From assembly GCF_030687535.1 (NCBI RefSeq), contig NZ_CP117437.1:827501-891500 (forward strand): a stretch of 64,000 nt of DNA. The letters run 5' to 3'. Positions 38,629 through 47,356 of the stretch are shown piece after piece. Below the pieces are notes generated by a model, which searched no databases, had not been told where the DNA came from, and worked only from the letters and a program-made list of their open reading frames with translations. The DNA is from Pseudomonas sp. FP2335. GTDB lineage: Bacteria > Pseudomonadota > Gammaproteobacteria > Pseudomonadales > Pseudomonadaceae. Made by a program: the position numbers and the translations under genes. The first letter of the stretch is position 1; each line of letters starts with the position of its first letter.

Positions 38629-39349
38629 TCGCTCTACGAGCAATCCACGAATACAGCAGGGTCTTGGGCTCGTCCGGGTGGTGCGTCCTGCGCCGATAGC
38701 TGGCAAACGCTGGCGAGGTGCAGTAGGTGCACACTGCGCTGACTTCGATCTGCTCGCGCCGAATGCCCGCTGCTTGCAACAGCATCACGCCGTACCCGCT
38801 GAGGTCGAACCAGGCGCTGCCCGTTTGTTGCGCCTGGGGCGGCGCAATTTGCGCTGGCAGCAGCGGCGCAGGTTGCACAACGCTCCACGGCGCCGGAGTG
38901 TCCGGCCACAGGTGTCCCTGATCTGCCTGGAGCTGCCCGATAAACCCTTCGCTCACTTCATAGCAGCACGGTTTGATCGACGGCCCGATTGCCACCAGCA
39001 ACTGCTCGGCGGCAATCCCTTCCTCGGCAAAGCGCTGCACGGCATTGGCGATGACTCCCGCTTGCAGCCCCTTCCAGCCGCCATGCACCGCCGCCACGCT
39101 TGCGGCGTTTTTTGCGGCGATGAGAATCGGCAGGCAGTCGGCGGTGATCACCGCGATCGGTTGCCGCTCGCCGGTGAACACCCCGTCGGCCGGAACCGTG
39201 TTGCTCTGCTGATCCGCCTCCCACTCAATCACCGTTGCACTGTGCACCTGCTTGCAGATGAACACGTCATCCGGGCGCAGTGGGTCGTTGATCGTACAAA
39301 AACCGTGATCGACGCCGGGGAGAGCGCCGAGATTGTCTGCTTGCTGCAT
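38618..39349 (-). CDS. pgeF: PgeF/YfiH-type multicopper-oxidase-fold protein (laccase-domain)
   Basis: This 243-aa protein has the family metal-site motifs: KQVHSATV (His), TADCLPI (Cys) and AVHGGWKGL (His). Members have been described as purine nucleoside phosphorylases or polyphenol oxidases, and in E. coli as the peptidoglycan editing factor that removes L-Ser-containing precursors. The usual genomic partner rluD/bamD is not here; instead it converges with ddl, another peptidoglycan gene, so this could be a second paralogue. ATG 39349 fits the family N-terminus. Confidence 0.82.
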   Translation of the reverse strand: MQQADNLGALPGVDHGFCTINDPLRPDDVFICKQVHSATVIEWEADQQSNTVPADGVFTGERQPIAVITADCLPILIAAKNAASVAAVHGGWKGLQAGVIANAVQRFAEEGIAAEQLLVAIGPSIKPCCYEVSEGFIGQLQADQGHLWPDTPAPWSVVQPAPLLPAQIAPPQAQQTGSAWFDLSGYGVMLLQAAGIRREQIEVSAVCTYCTSPAFASYRRRTHHPDEPKTLLYSWIARRAITD

Positions 39350-39374
39350 GGGGTGCTCTCCGTCGATTGAATGT

Positions 39375-41204
39375 TCAGTCGCCCAGGGCTTGGCCTTCAC
39401 GCCGCGGGTCGGCGCCGCCGCTCAATGACACCTTGCCCTGGGCATCCCGCGTGCGCACGATGGCCTGGATGCCGCTGGTCATGTCGATTTCATTCAGCGC
39501 GTGATCTTTGTCCTTCAACGCCTGTTTCAACGCCGGGCTGAACAAGCCGGCTTCCAACTCGGTGGCGCCGTTGCGACTGCCGAAGTTGGGCAGGTTGATG
39601 GCGGCTTGTGGGTCGAGTTTCCAGTCGAGCATGGCCACCAGGGACTTGCTCACGTACTCGATGATCTGCGAGCCGCCCGGTGAACCCATCGTGACCAGCA
39701 ACTCGCCGCTGTTGCGGTCGAACACCAACGTCGGGGCCATCGCCGAGCGCGGGCGTTTGCCTGGTTCGACGCGGTTGGCGACTGGCTGGCCGTGTTCTTC
39801 GGGGATGAACGAGAAATCGGTCATCTGGTTGTTGAGCAAAAAGCCCTGGACCATCAGGTGCGAACCGAACGCCGCCTCGACGGTGGTGGTCATCGACACG
39901 GCGCCGCCGCGGTCATCCACCGCCACCACTTGCGACGTGGAAATACGCAATGGCGAGCGGTCCGGTGCGTACGCCACCTGGATGCCCGCAGGCTGGCCCG
40001 GCTTGGCGATGCCCATGCTGCGCTCACCGATCAGCGCGGCGCGCCTGGCCAGGTAGTCCGGGGCGACGAGACCGGCGACCGGCACGGGGACGAAATCCGC
40101 ATCGGCCACGTACAGCCCGCGATCGGCGAAGGCCAGGCGGCCCGCTTCGGCGAGCAGGTGCACGGCTTCAGGCACAGGTTCCAGGCCAGCGGGGGAAGCG
40201 CTCTTCAGCGGTTTCATCGATGCGATTGCCAGTGGCGGGTCGCGGCTTTCCAGGGCTTGCAGCGTGCCCAGGATTTGCGCGATGGCAATCCCGCCCGACG
40301 ACGGTGGCGGCATGCCGCAGACTCTCCACTGTTTGTAGTCGGTACACAGCGGCGTACGTTCCTTGGCGGAGTAGCCCTTGAGGTCAGCTTGGGACAGGCT
40401 TCCCGCGTTGCGATGGCCTTGCACCTTGCGGGCAATTTCAGCGGCAATCGGCCCGTGATACAACGCGTCTGGCCCTTCGTTGGCGATGCGTTTGAGTACG
40501 GCGGCCAGCGCCGGATTTTTCAAGCGTGTGCCGGTGGCCTTTGGCGTGCCATCGGCATTCAAGAAGTAAGCCGCCATGTCGGGGGACTGGGGGATATAAC
40601 GGTCGGCGGCAATCAGCGCGTGCAGGCGCGGGGAAATCGCGAAACCCTGTTCCGACAGGCGGATCGCCGGTTCGAACAGCGTGGCCCAGGGCAAATGCCC
40701 GCTGTCTTTGTGTGCCCGTTCCAGCGCACGCAGCACCCCCGGCGTGCCGACCGAACGTCCGCCGATCTGCGCCTCGGCAAACCCCATCGGCGTACCGTCG
40801 GGGCGCAGGAACAAACGCTCCCTCGCCCCGGCCGGTGCGGTTTCGCGGCCGTCGTAGGCGCGCACGTTCTTGCCATCCCACAGCATGATGAACGCACCGC
40901 CGCCGATGCCCGACGACTGCGGTTCCACCAAGGTCAACACGGCTTGCATCGCAATCGCCGCATCAATTGCCGAACCGCCCTGGCGCAACATCTGGCGCCC
41001 GGCTTCGGCGGCCAGTGGGTTGGCGGCCGCTGCCATATGACGCTCGGCATGGCGGGTGGCGAGGTCGGTACGGTAGCCCGAGCCCAGCTCCGGTGCCGGT
41101 GGTTGATCGGTGACCGGGGTATGGCAGGCTGCCAGGGCGAGGGTTGCCACCATGACCGACAACTGCCGGCGGGAAATCGAAAGCACGCGTTGAACTCCGT
41201 TCAT
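39375..41204 (-). CDS. ggt: Gamma-glutamyltransferase, lipoprotein signal
   Basis: This 609-aa Ntn-hydrolase precursor hydrolyses or transfers the gamma-glutamyl group of glutathione in the periplasm. A signal with lipobox LAAC lies near residue 26. The autocleavage site is at about T423 (STSQVVAVD): the Thr nucleophile is kept, but the usual His two residues later (T-x-H) is Gln. VSMTTTVEAAFGS and LLNNQMTDFS of the small subunit and the substrate loop GSPGGSQII are intact. It lies 25 bases upstream of pgeF on the same strand. Confidence 0.88.
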   Translation of the reverse strand: MNGVQRVLSISRRQLSVMVATLALAACHTPVTDQPPAPELGSGYRTDLATRHAERHMAAAANPLAAEAGRQMLRQGGSAIDAAIAMQAVLTLVEPQSSGIGGGAFIMLWDGKNVRAYDGRETAPAGARERLFLRPDGTPMGFAEAQIGGRSVGTPGVLRALERAHKDSGHLPWATLFEPAIRLSEQGFAISPRLHALIAADRYIPQSPDMAAYFLNADGTPKATGTRLKNPALAAVLKRIANEGPDALYHGPIAAEIARKVQGHRNAGSLSQADLKGYSAKERTPLCTDYKQWRVCGMPPPSSGGIAIAQILGTLQALESRDPPLAIASMKPLKSASPAGLEPVPEAVHLLAEAGRLAFADRGLYVADADFVPVPVAGLVAPDYLARRAALIGERSMGIAKPGQPAGIQVAYAPDRSPLRISTSQVVAVDDRGGAVSMTTTVEAAFGSHLMVQGFLLNNQMTDFSFIPEEHGQPVANRVEPGKRPRSAMAPTLVFDRNSGELLVTMGSPGGSQIIEYVSKSLVAMLDWKLDPQAAINLPNFGSRNGATELEAGLFSPALKQALKDKDHALNEIDMTSGIQAIVRTRDAQGKVSLSGGADPRREGQALGD

Positions 41205-41240
41205 TTTGAGAATGATCTGTTGTCCTTGGGGTAGTGCTTT

Positions 41241-42020
41241 TTACAGGTAAATCGTGCCTTGCAGGTAAAGCACTGCGCTGCCGGAGATGATCACGCGGTC
41301 GCCCTTGAGTTCGCAGCGCAACTGGCCACGGCGTGTGCCGCCTTGCTCGGCGGTCAACACCGGCTTGCCCAGGCGTTCGGCCCAGAACGGCGTCAGCGAC
41401 GTATGGGCGGAGCCGGTGACCGGGTCTTCATTGACGCCCACGTTCGGTCCGAACCAGCGCGAGATAAAGTCGAACCGTGCGCTTTTGGCGGTCACCGCGA
41501 TGCCGCGTTTGGGCAAGCCCTTGAGGCTGGCGAAATCCGGGGTCAGTGCGGCGACCTGGGCTTCATCGTCCACCAGCACGATGTAGTCATCGGTGCTGAA
41601 CACCTCGGCGTGTTCGATGCCTAGCGCGCTCAACATCCCTGCTGGAGGCTTGCACGGCTGGGGCTGCTTGGCCGGAAAGTCCATCGCCAGCTCGTCGCCG
41701 TTGCGCGTCACGCGAAGCTCGCCGCTGCGCGTGGCAAAGCGCAGCACCTCAGGTGCACCGGCCAGTTTGTGGATCAACACCCAGGCGGCGGCCAACGTGG
41801 CATGGCCGCACAGGTCCACTTCGACTTGCGGGGTAAACCAGCGCAACTCATAGACCTCGCCGCGCGGTACAAAAAACGCGGTCTCCGAGAGGTTGTTCTC
41901 GGCGGCGATGTTATGCAGTTGTTCGTTGGGCAGCCATTCGGTCAGTGGGCAGACCGCTGCGGGATTACCGCCGAAGACGTGGGAGCTGAACGCGTCGACT
42001 TGGTAGATATCCAGTTTCAT
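41241..42020 (-). CDS. PhzF-family isomerase/epimerase-like protein
   Basis: This 259-aa protein has the two-fold PhzF/diaminopimelate-epimerase-like architecture: QVDAFSSHVFGGNPAAVCPL at the N-terminus, LSETAFFVP (catalytic Glu), VDLCGHATLAAAWVL, and DPVTGSAHTSL in the second half. PhzF proteins isomerise small metabolites; outside phenazine operons the substrate is usually unknown, and no phz genes are present. ATG 42020 fits the family start; the upstream extension runs toward the tRNA terminator and is not supported. Confidence 0.85.
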   Translation of the reverse strand: MKLDIYQVDAFSSHVFGGNPAAVCPLTEWLPNEQLHNIAAENNLSETAFFVPRGEVYELRWFTPQVEVDLCGHATLAAAWVLIHKLAGAPEVLRFATRSGELRVTRNGDELAMDFPAKQPQPCKPPAGMLSALGIEHAEVFSTDDYIVLVDDEAQVAALTPDFASLKGLPKRGIAVTAKSARFDFISRWFGPNVGVNEDPVTGSAHTSLTPFWAERLGKPVLTAEQGGTRRGQLRCELKGDRVIISGSAVLYLQGTIYL

Positions 42021-42132
42021 CGGGGATGCTCTCCGTGTGGGGAGGTTGGACACTAGCAGTGGGCCAGGGGAGCGTCGCCGTACAGATGGTGGTTTTTTTT
42101 GCGCGCATGTGCGCTGCACTTTCTTGCAGGCA

Positions 42133-42168
42133 TAAAAAAACGGCCTACCTTTCGGTAAGCCGTTTTTA
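42133..42168 (-). terminator. Terminator after tRNA-Met
   Basis: On the minus strand, AACGGCTTACC-GAAA-GGTAGGCCGTT followed by T-run lies 6 bases beyond the tRNA 3' end. It separates the tRNA from the PhzF-like gene. Confidence 0.9.
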
Positions 42169-42173
42169 GTACT

Positions 42174-42250
42174 TGGTGGCTACACAGGGACTTGAACCCC
42201 GGACCCCAGCATTATGAATGCTATGCTCTAACCAACTGAGCTATGTAGCC
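42174..42250 (-). tRNA. tRNA-Met (CAT), elongator type
   Basis: A complete 77-nt tRNA on the minus strand beginning GGCTACATAGCTCAGTTGG, with CAT anticodon in the GCATTCATAATGC arm and encoded CCA. The first acceptor pair (G1-C72) is normal, so it is elongator rather than initiator tRNA. Confidence 0.95.
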
Positions 42251-42419
42251 AAGTGGCGCGCATTATTCGCTCAGAACGCTAATGCGTCAAGTATTTATTT
42301 TGAATTTTTATCTGCGCTTTCAACTGTTTAAGCAAAATCGGCTGAAACGGCGACGAGTGGCGTGCCACTGTCGGTGTTCCCCCATGGGCTTTGCGTCGAT
42401 TTTCCGGTGTGCGACTCGG

Positions 42420-42443
42420 TTGGGCAGATATCCCTGCTGCCCA
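42420..42443 (-). terminator. Possible hairpin after hrpL
   Basis: TTGGGCAG / CTGCCCAA arms with an 8-base loop lie 15 bases beyond the hrpL stop. There is no T-run, so termination would be weak. The rest of 42251-42457 shows no gene. Confidence 0.4.
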
Positions 42444-42457
42444 ACGCGGGGTCTGGC

Positions 42458-43009
42458 TTACCGGGGCATCGGGCTGTGGGTGACACGCTTGAGTTGTTCG
42501 CGGGCGCGCGACAGGCGTGAGCGTACTGTGCCGATCGGAATATCCAGCACGTCGGCGGTGTCCTGGTAGCTGCCGTCGGTTTCCAGTGACGCGTACAGCG
42601 TCTTGCGCATCTCGGCCGGCAGGCGGTCGATGGCGCTCAAGGTTTTCTCCAGGCGACGGTTGATCTCAAATTCCCAATCCAGGTTGTGATTGTCTTCGTG
42701 TCCATGCCAGAGCGCCTCATCAAACTCGCAATGCACGGGCTTGGCGTACAGGCGCCTGAAGTGATTGCGGATCAGGTTTTGCGCAATGCCGCACATCCAG
42801 GTACTGAGGGTGGCGTTGCCGCTGAAGCGCTCGCGGTTGCGCCAGGCTTCCAGGTAGGTCAGTTGCAGAAGATCGTCTGCATCTTCCGGGTTGAGCACAC
42901 GCTTGTGAATGAAGCGCCGAAGTTTCTTTTGCTGGTCGTCTGTCAGTTGGAGCATGAATTGAGGCGAGCTGCCAACGAGGTGAGCCAGAGCTTCAATTGG
43001 GATATTCAT
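42458..43009 (-). CDS. hrpL: HrpL-like ECF sigma factor of the type III secretion system
   Basis: This 183-aa group IV sigma factor has region 2 (DADDLLQLTYLEAWRNRERFSGNATLSTWMCGIAQNLIRNHFRR, residues 43-86) and region 4 (DIPIGTVRSRLSRAREQLKRV, near 155-176). In Hrp systems HrpL directs RNA polymerase to hrp-box promoters. It is called RspL in P. fluorescens. Three matching boxes occur in this cluster. The gene is transcribed away from the cluster, and a sigma-54 promoter lies 55 bases upstream, consistent with activation by the HrpR/S-like protein at 59004. Confidence 0.9.
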   Translation of the reverse strand: MNIPIEALAHLVGSSPQFMLQLTDDQQKKLRRFIHKRVLNPEDADDLLQLTYLEAWRNRERFSGNATLSTWMCGIAQNLIRNHFRRLYAKPVHCEFDEALWHGHEDNHNLDWEFEINRRLEKTLSAIDRLPAEMRKTLYASLETDGSYQDTADVLDIPIGTVRSRLSRAREQLKRVTHSPMPR

Positions 43010-43063
43010 GTTGTTTTTCCTCAGGGTAGACGCTGCCGAAATGGTTTCGACGAGAACCCCTTT

Positions 43064-43080
43064 AGCACTGGCTGTGCCAA
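43064..43080 (-). promoter_or_regulatory. Sigma-54 promoter of hrpL
   Basis: On the minus strand TTGGCACAGCCAGTGCTA matches the TGGCAC-N5-TTGCA consensus, with GG and GC exactly 10 bases apart. It is 55 bases upstream of the hrpL ATG. Known hrpL genes are RpoN-dependent. Confidence 0.82.
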
Positions 43081-43136
43081 ACTAAAAAACTACATAAATA
43101 TATGATTTATAAGGATATATATCTTTGTGCGAGGTG

Positions 43137-43160
43137 TATTTGCGCAAGAGTTTGCAAATA
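43137..43160. promoter_or_regulatory. Inverted repeat upstream of hrpL, proximal
   Basis: TATTTGC and GCAAATA form 7-base arms separated by 10 bases. They lie about 60-95 bases upstream of the sigma-54 promoter in AT-rich DNA. Possible activator or architectural-protein site. Confidence 0.4.
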
Positions 43161-43176
43161 TCCTTGATGGTGTTGT

Positions 43177-43199
43177 GCAGGCTTTTTCAAAAAGCCTGC
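43177..43199. promoter_or_regulatory. Perfect palindrome upstream of hrpL, candidate enhancer
   Basis: GCAGGCTTTTT and AAAAAGCCTGC are exact arms around one C. Counting from a start expected near 43053, it lies at about -124 to -146 of hrpL, a normal distance for a sigma-54 activator site, and only 15 bases before the divergent hrp box. A terminator-like role is a less likely alternative. Confidence 0.5.
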
Positions 43200-43214
43200 G
43201 TCGATGATTTTGAT

Positions 43215-43243
43215 GGAACTGTTTGGAGACGGTTTGCCACATA
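43215..43243 (+). promoter_or_regulatory. hrp box (HrpL promoter) of the hrpJ operon
   Basis: GGAACT, 16 bases, then CCACATA: a match to the GGAACC-N15/16-CCACnnA promoter of HrpL-type sigma factors, 31 bases before the hrpJ ATG. It shows that an in-frame extension of hrpJ starting at 43223 cannot be the real start. Confidence 0.88.
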
Positions 43244-43273
43244 GGGAAACACTCTTCCAATCCTGATCTGTCC

Positions 43274-44326
43274 ATGAAAGTTGAATCGCCCAGCGATGTA
43301 CAAAAAGTCCTGCAACAGGATCTGCCCAACGTCGATGCCGCCCAGGCGCAGACGAGGAGTCCGGGTGTCGATGAGCTTGCCTTCAATCAGGACCTGATGT
43401 TTAACAACGTGCCGAGGCGCCAGGCGGTGGGTGAGAGCGTCATGCCTATCGAGCAACTGGCGCAGCTTTACGACCAGTTGGGCCACCCGGCTCAGGCGAA
43501 GCTTGCCGCGATCACCCGCATGGTGCGGCACTATCTGATGCGCGAGCCAAGTATCGACACACTGCTGGAAATCACCGGCAACGATCCAGCGCGAACGTTT
43601 GTGGTGCTCCACCAGGTAATGGCCCAGGCGCAGGCCGCAAGGGACAAAGACGAGGCAAGGTTGGCCCAGGATGCCCTTGCCAGGCTCAATATTCGCTTTA
43701 AAAGGGAAATCCAGGCCGGCCTGAACATCGCCATGACCTTGCAGGCCGCGGGTGCCGACCCGCAAGAACGCCAGGCGGTGCGCGATCTCTATTACGCCAG
43801 CGTGGTCACTCGTCAGTCCCTGGCGACGATGATGAAAGAGCTGTTGCGCGTGTACGGTGCCGAACGGTTTTCGCAAGGCCTGAAGGTCATGCGGGGCGCT
43901 TTGTCGGACGACATCGCGGCTCACGTGCCGTCGGTGCCTACCGCCTTGTTGCGCTCGTTGCTGCGGGGGCTGCAAAGCTGCTCACAGCTGAGCGGCGTGT
44001 TGTCCAACTGCGAATCGTTGATCCGGCGCCTGAACCTTGAGCAGGATGCGGTGAGCCTGTTGCAGCGCCTGCTGGGCTATGCCGGTACGGGCGTTGCGGC
44101 CTCTGAAGTGCAGCGCCTGGCGGATGATCTGTTGGCCGCTGGCCGGCCTTGCCAACTGATCTCCCTCAATGCGCTGTACCCAGTGATTCAACAGATACCC
44201 CTGGGTATTTGGCTGGACGGCCAGACGCGCCGAGACGCGCTGCACAACTTTTTGTTGGTGATGGATGAGTTTGCCCGAGTCGAGCGGGGGCCTGGGGGCC
44301 CGGTTGCTCAGAGGAGGGGCCTGTGA
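43274..44326 (+). CDS. hrpJ: HrpJ (SctW gatekeeper)
   Basis: This 350-aa, largely helical protein belongs to the HrpJ/YopN-TyeA gatekeeper family, which controls the order of secretion of translocators and effectors. Position (first gene before hrcV), length and the C-terminal TyeA-like part (LISLNALYPVIQQIPLGIWLDGQTRRDALHNFLLVMDEF) support this. The start MKVESPSDVQKVL at 43274 is fixed by the hrp box upstream. Its stop overlaps the GTG start of hrcV by 4 bases. Confidence 0.85.
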   Translation: MKVESPSDVQKVLQQDLPNVDAAQAQTRSPGVDELAFNQDLMFNNVPRRQAVGESVMPIEQLAQLYDQLGHPAQAKLAAITRMVRHYLMREPSIDTLLEITGNDPARTFVVLHQVMAQAQAARDKDEARLAQDALARLNIRFKREIQAGLNIAMTLQAAGADPQERQAVRDLYYASVVTRQSLATMMKELLRVYGAERFSQGLKVMRGALSDDIAAHVPSVPTALLRSLLRGLQSCSQLSGVLSNCESLIRRLNLEQDAVSLLQRLLGYAGTGVAASEVQRLADDLLAAGRPCQLISLNALYPVIQQIPLGIWLDGQTRRDALHNFLLVMDEFARVERGPGGPVAQRRGL

Positions 44327-46416
44327 CTGCGCTGTCGAGCATCAATGGGCTGCTGCTCAAGGTTGCGCAGCGCGCCGAAGTGCTGGGCGCCGTGGTGGTC
44401 ATGGCCATTGTGTTTATCTTTATCGTGCCACTGCCCACTTGGCTGGCGGACATCCTCATTGCGGTAAACATCTGCATCTCGTGCCTGTTGATCGTACTGG
44501 CCCTGTACCTGCCGGGACCGTTGGCGTTTTCGTCGTTTCCGTCGATTTTGTTGCTGACCACCATGTTCCGCCTGGCGCTGTCGATTGCCACCACACGCCT
44601 GATCCTGCTGGAACAGGATGCCGGTGAAATCGTCGAGGCCTTCGGTAATTTCGTGGTCGGTGGCAACCTGGCGGTGGGCATGGTGATCTTCCTGATCCTG
44701 ACGCTGGTGAACTTTCTGGTAATTACCAAGGGCTCCGAGCGTGTGGCCGAGGTGTCGGCACGTTTCAGCCTGGACGCAATGCCCGGCAAGCAGATGTCCA
44801 TCGACAGTGACCTGCGTGCCGGGCTGATCGACGGTACGCAGGCGCGGGACAAGCGCGAGCAGCTGTCTCGCGAAAGCCAATTGTTCGGCGCGATGGATGG
44901 CGCCATGAAGTTCGTCAAAGGCGATGCCATTGCAGGCCTGATCATCGTAGTGGTCAACCTGCTGGGTGGTTTCTCGACCGGCATGTTCCAGCACGGCTTG
45001 AGCGCGGCAGAGTCTATCTCGCTGTACTCCGTGCTGACCATCGGTGACGGCCTGATTGCGCAGATCCCCGCGCTGCTGATTTCGCTCACGGCCGGCATGA
45101 TCATCACCCGCGTAGCGCCGGATGGCCGCAAAGGGGTCAGTAACATGGGCGCCGAAATTGCCCGGCAAATGACCAGCGAGCCCAAGAGTTGGGTGATTGC
45201 CTCGGTTGGCATGCTCGCATTTGCGGTCGTGCCTGGCATGCCGACCCTGGTCTTTATCCTGATCGCGCTAAAGACCGGCGGCCTGGGTTATTACCTGATG
45301 CGCCAGCGTCAGCGCGAGCAGGCGCCGCGAGCCGAATCGCAGCAGCAGGTTCGCCCGGAAGAGAACGGCGATGAGGACCTGCGCGGCTTCGACCCGTCGC
45401 GGCCGTACTTGCTGCAGTTCAATCCGGTGTTTTACGCCACGCCCGAGGTCGTAGACATCGTCAGGAAAGTCCGCCAGGCCAGGAATGCGCTGGTGGCCAA
45501 TATCGGTCTGACGTTGCCACCGTTCGAAGCCGAGTTCAGCGACACGCTGGCAGTCGATGAGATGCGTTTTTGCGTGCATGAAGTACCGGTGATGGTGGCG
45601 ACCCTGAGCGACCGCATCGCTGTCGAGTATACGGCGTTTGCACAGCCCCCTGAGCGGGGTGAGCGCGGACGCATCGAGCGCGACGAGCAGGATTGGCTGT
45701 GGCTCGCGCCGGATGACCCTTTGCTGGAAGATCCCGACCTCGAACGGTTCACTGCCCAGGACTTGATCGTCGAGCGCATGACGCGCGCGATGATGCTCAG
45801 CGGGCCGCGGTTCCTGGGCATTCAGGAGAGCAAGTCGATTCTCAGTTGGCTGGAGCAGAACCAGCCAGAACTGGTGCAGGAACTGCAACGCATCATGCCG
45901 CTTTCGCGGTTTTCGTCGGTACTGCAGCGCCTGGCCGGCGAAGGCGTTCCGCTGCGTGCCGTGCGGCTGATCGTCGAGTCATTGATCGATTACGGGCAGC
46001 ATGAGCGTGAACCCGAGGCTTTGGCCGATTACGCGCGTATCGCCCTCAAATCGCAGATCTTTCACCAGTACAGCGAAGCCGATGGCCTGCATGCCTGGCT
46101 GCTGTCGCCGCAGACGGAAAATATCCTGCGTGAAGCGCTGCGCCAGACCCAGAGCGGTGTGTTCTTCGCCCTTGAAAACGATCACAGCACGGCGCTGGTC
46201 AACCTGCTCAACCAGGCATTCAGCGTGCGCGCCAAAACCCGCAGCGTGATGCTGGTGGCTCAAGACCTGCGCAGTCCGCTGCGGACCTTGCTGATCGATG
46301 AATTCAACCATGTGCCGGTGCTGTCCTTTGCCGAGCTTGGCAGCACCTCCAAAGTCAAAGTGCTGGGGCGCTTTGACCTTGTGCAGGAAGAGTTGATGCG
46401 CGGAGGCGTGGCATGA
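44323..46416 (+). CDS. hrcV: HrcV (SctV), export-gate protein
   Basis: This 697-aa protein of the FlhA/InvA/LcrD family has about eight N-terminal membrane helices and the FHIPEP-family signature (PLPTWLADILIAVNICISCLLIV, then FPSILLLTTMFRLALSIATTRLIL), followed by a cytoplasmic domain that forms the nonameric export ring. It starts with GTG at 44323, preceded by GAGGAGGGG and overlapping the hrpJ stop. Length is normal and the frame is intact. Confidence 0.96.
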   Translation: MTALSSINGLLLKVAQRAEVLGAVVVMAIVFIFIVPLPTWLADILIAVNICISCLLIVLALYLPGPLAFSSFPSILLLTTMFRLALSIATTRLILLEQDAGEIVEAFGNFVVGGNLAVGMVIFLILTLVNFLVITKGSERVAEVSARFSLDAMPGKQMSIDSDLRAGLIDGTQARDKREQLSRESQLFGAMDGAMKFVKGDAIAGLIIVVVNLLGGFSTGMFQHGLSAAESISLYSVLTIGDGLIAQIPALLISLTAGMIITRVAPDGRKGVSNMGAEIARQMTSEPKSWVIASVGMLAFAVVPGMPTLVFILIALKTGGLGYYLMRQRQREQAPRAESQQQVRPEENGDEDLRGFDPSRPYLLQFNPVFYATPEVVDIVRKVRQARNALVANIGLTLPPFEAEFSDTLAVDEMRFCVHEVPVMVATLSDRIAVEYTAFAQPPERGERGRIERDEQDWLWLAPDDPLLEDPDLERFTAQDLIVERMTRAMMLSGPRFLGIQESKSILSWLEQNQPELVQELQRIMPLSRFSSVLQRLAGEGVPLRAVRLIVESLIDYGQHEREPEALADYARIALKSQIFHQYSEADGLHAWLLSPQTENILREALRQTQSGVFFALENDHSTALVNLLNQAFSVRAKTRSVMLVAQDLRSPLRTLLIDEFNHVPVLSFAELGSTSKVKVLGRFDLVQEELMRGGVA

Positions 46417-46450
46417 ACAGGCTGTTGCTACGGGCAGAGAGAGGCGCTCG

Positions 46451-47356
46451 ATGATGTTCGAACTGCGTGTCCTGAACGGTTTGCATCAAGGGGCGGCACT
46501 GCCGCTGTTTGGTGAGCAGTGGAGCATCGGTGCTCACGCGGACGCCGATCTGGTACTCGATGACCCGGGGGTTGCCGAGCACCACGCACGGTTGCGGCTG
46601 ATCGGTCAGAACTGGTCGGTGCAGGCCGAGGCGGGGTTGCTGCACGGGCACGATGGGCAGGTGCTGGCGCAGATCACGAGCCTTGCGCTGGGAGTGCCGT
46701 TTTCGGTGGGCTCCACTCGATTGTGTGTCAGCCTGGCTGATCAGCCCTGGCCTGGCGCGTCCTCTGCGGTGCCGGTTGAACCTGCGCCACTGCCGGTTGA
46801 ACCGGCGCGGGGGCTGAAGTTATCCACCATCTCAAACGCGCAGCAAAAGCGCTTGATCAGCCTGGCGCTGGTGGGGGCAGTCATCATTATGCTCGTGGGC
46901 CTGGTCTCCACGGGAGAGAAAGACGCTCAAGCCTCCTTGATGCCGCCCATGGTGCAGAAGGACGAACTCGCTTCGCCGTTCGACGTGCGCAAGCAGTTGC
47001 TCAAGATGCTCAACGAGCGCGAACTGGGCCAGCGGGTCACCGTGCAAGTGATCAATGACCAGGTCGCGCTCGGCGGGGATGTGTCGCAGGAGGACATGGA
47101 CCTGGTGACGCGCATGCTCGATCGCTACGGCGAGATGTTCGACAGCACCGTGCCCGTGATCAGCCGCGTGCGCCTGCGCGATAACTCGTTGCCATTCAAG
47201 ATTGTGCAGATAGTCGGCGGGTCGAACGGTCATGTGGTGCTGGAGGACGGCAGCCGGCTGTTTGTCGGTGATGAAGTGGAAGGCCTGCGCCTGGTCTTGA
47301 TCGATAACAACAAGGTGGTTTTCGATGGCGCGCAGCGTTACGAGGTGCGTTGGTGA
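46451..47356 (+). CDS. hrpQ: HrpQ (SctD), inner-membrane ring protein
   Basis: This 301-aa protein has the SctD layout: an N-terminal forkhead-associated-like domain (VLNGLHQGAALPLFGEQWSIGAHADADLVLDD, residues 6-37), one membrane helix at about 131-153 (LISLALVGAVIIMLVGLVS) and a periplasmic part that would form the inner ring with HrcJ. It follows hrcV by 34 bases and overlaps hrcN. ATG codons at 46451 and 46454 are both possible. Confidence 0.88.
   Translation: MMFELRVLNGLHQGAALPLFGEQWSIGAHADADLVLDDPGVAEHHARLRLIGQNWSVQAEAGLLHGHDGQVLAQITSLALGVPFSVGSTRLCVSLADQPWPGASSAVPVEPAPLPVEPARGLKLSTISNAQQKRLISLALVGAVIIMLVGLVSTGEKDAQASLMPPMVQKDELASPFDVRKQLLKMLNERELGQRVTVQVINDQVALGGDVSQEDMDLVTRMLDRYGEMFDSTVPVISRVRLRDNSLPFKIVQIVGGSNGHVVLEDGSRLFVGDEVEGLRLVLIDNNKVVFDGAQRYEVRW

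Noticed and set aside
46818..46828. DnaA-box-like TTATCCACC
   Set aside because: One mismatch to consensus and inside hrpQ coding sequence, so no support for a regulatory role.
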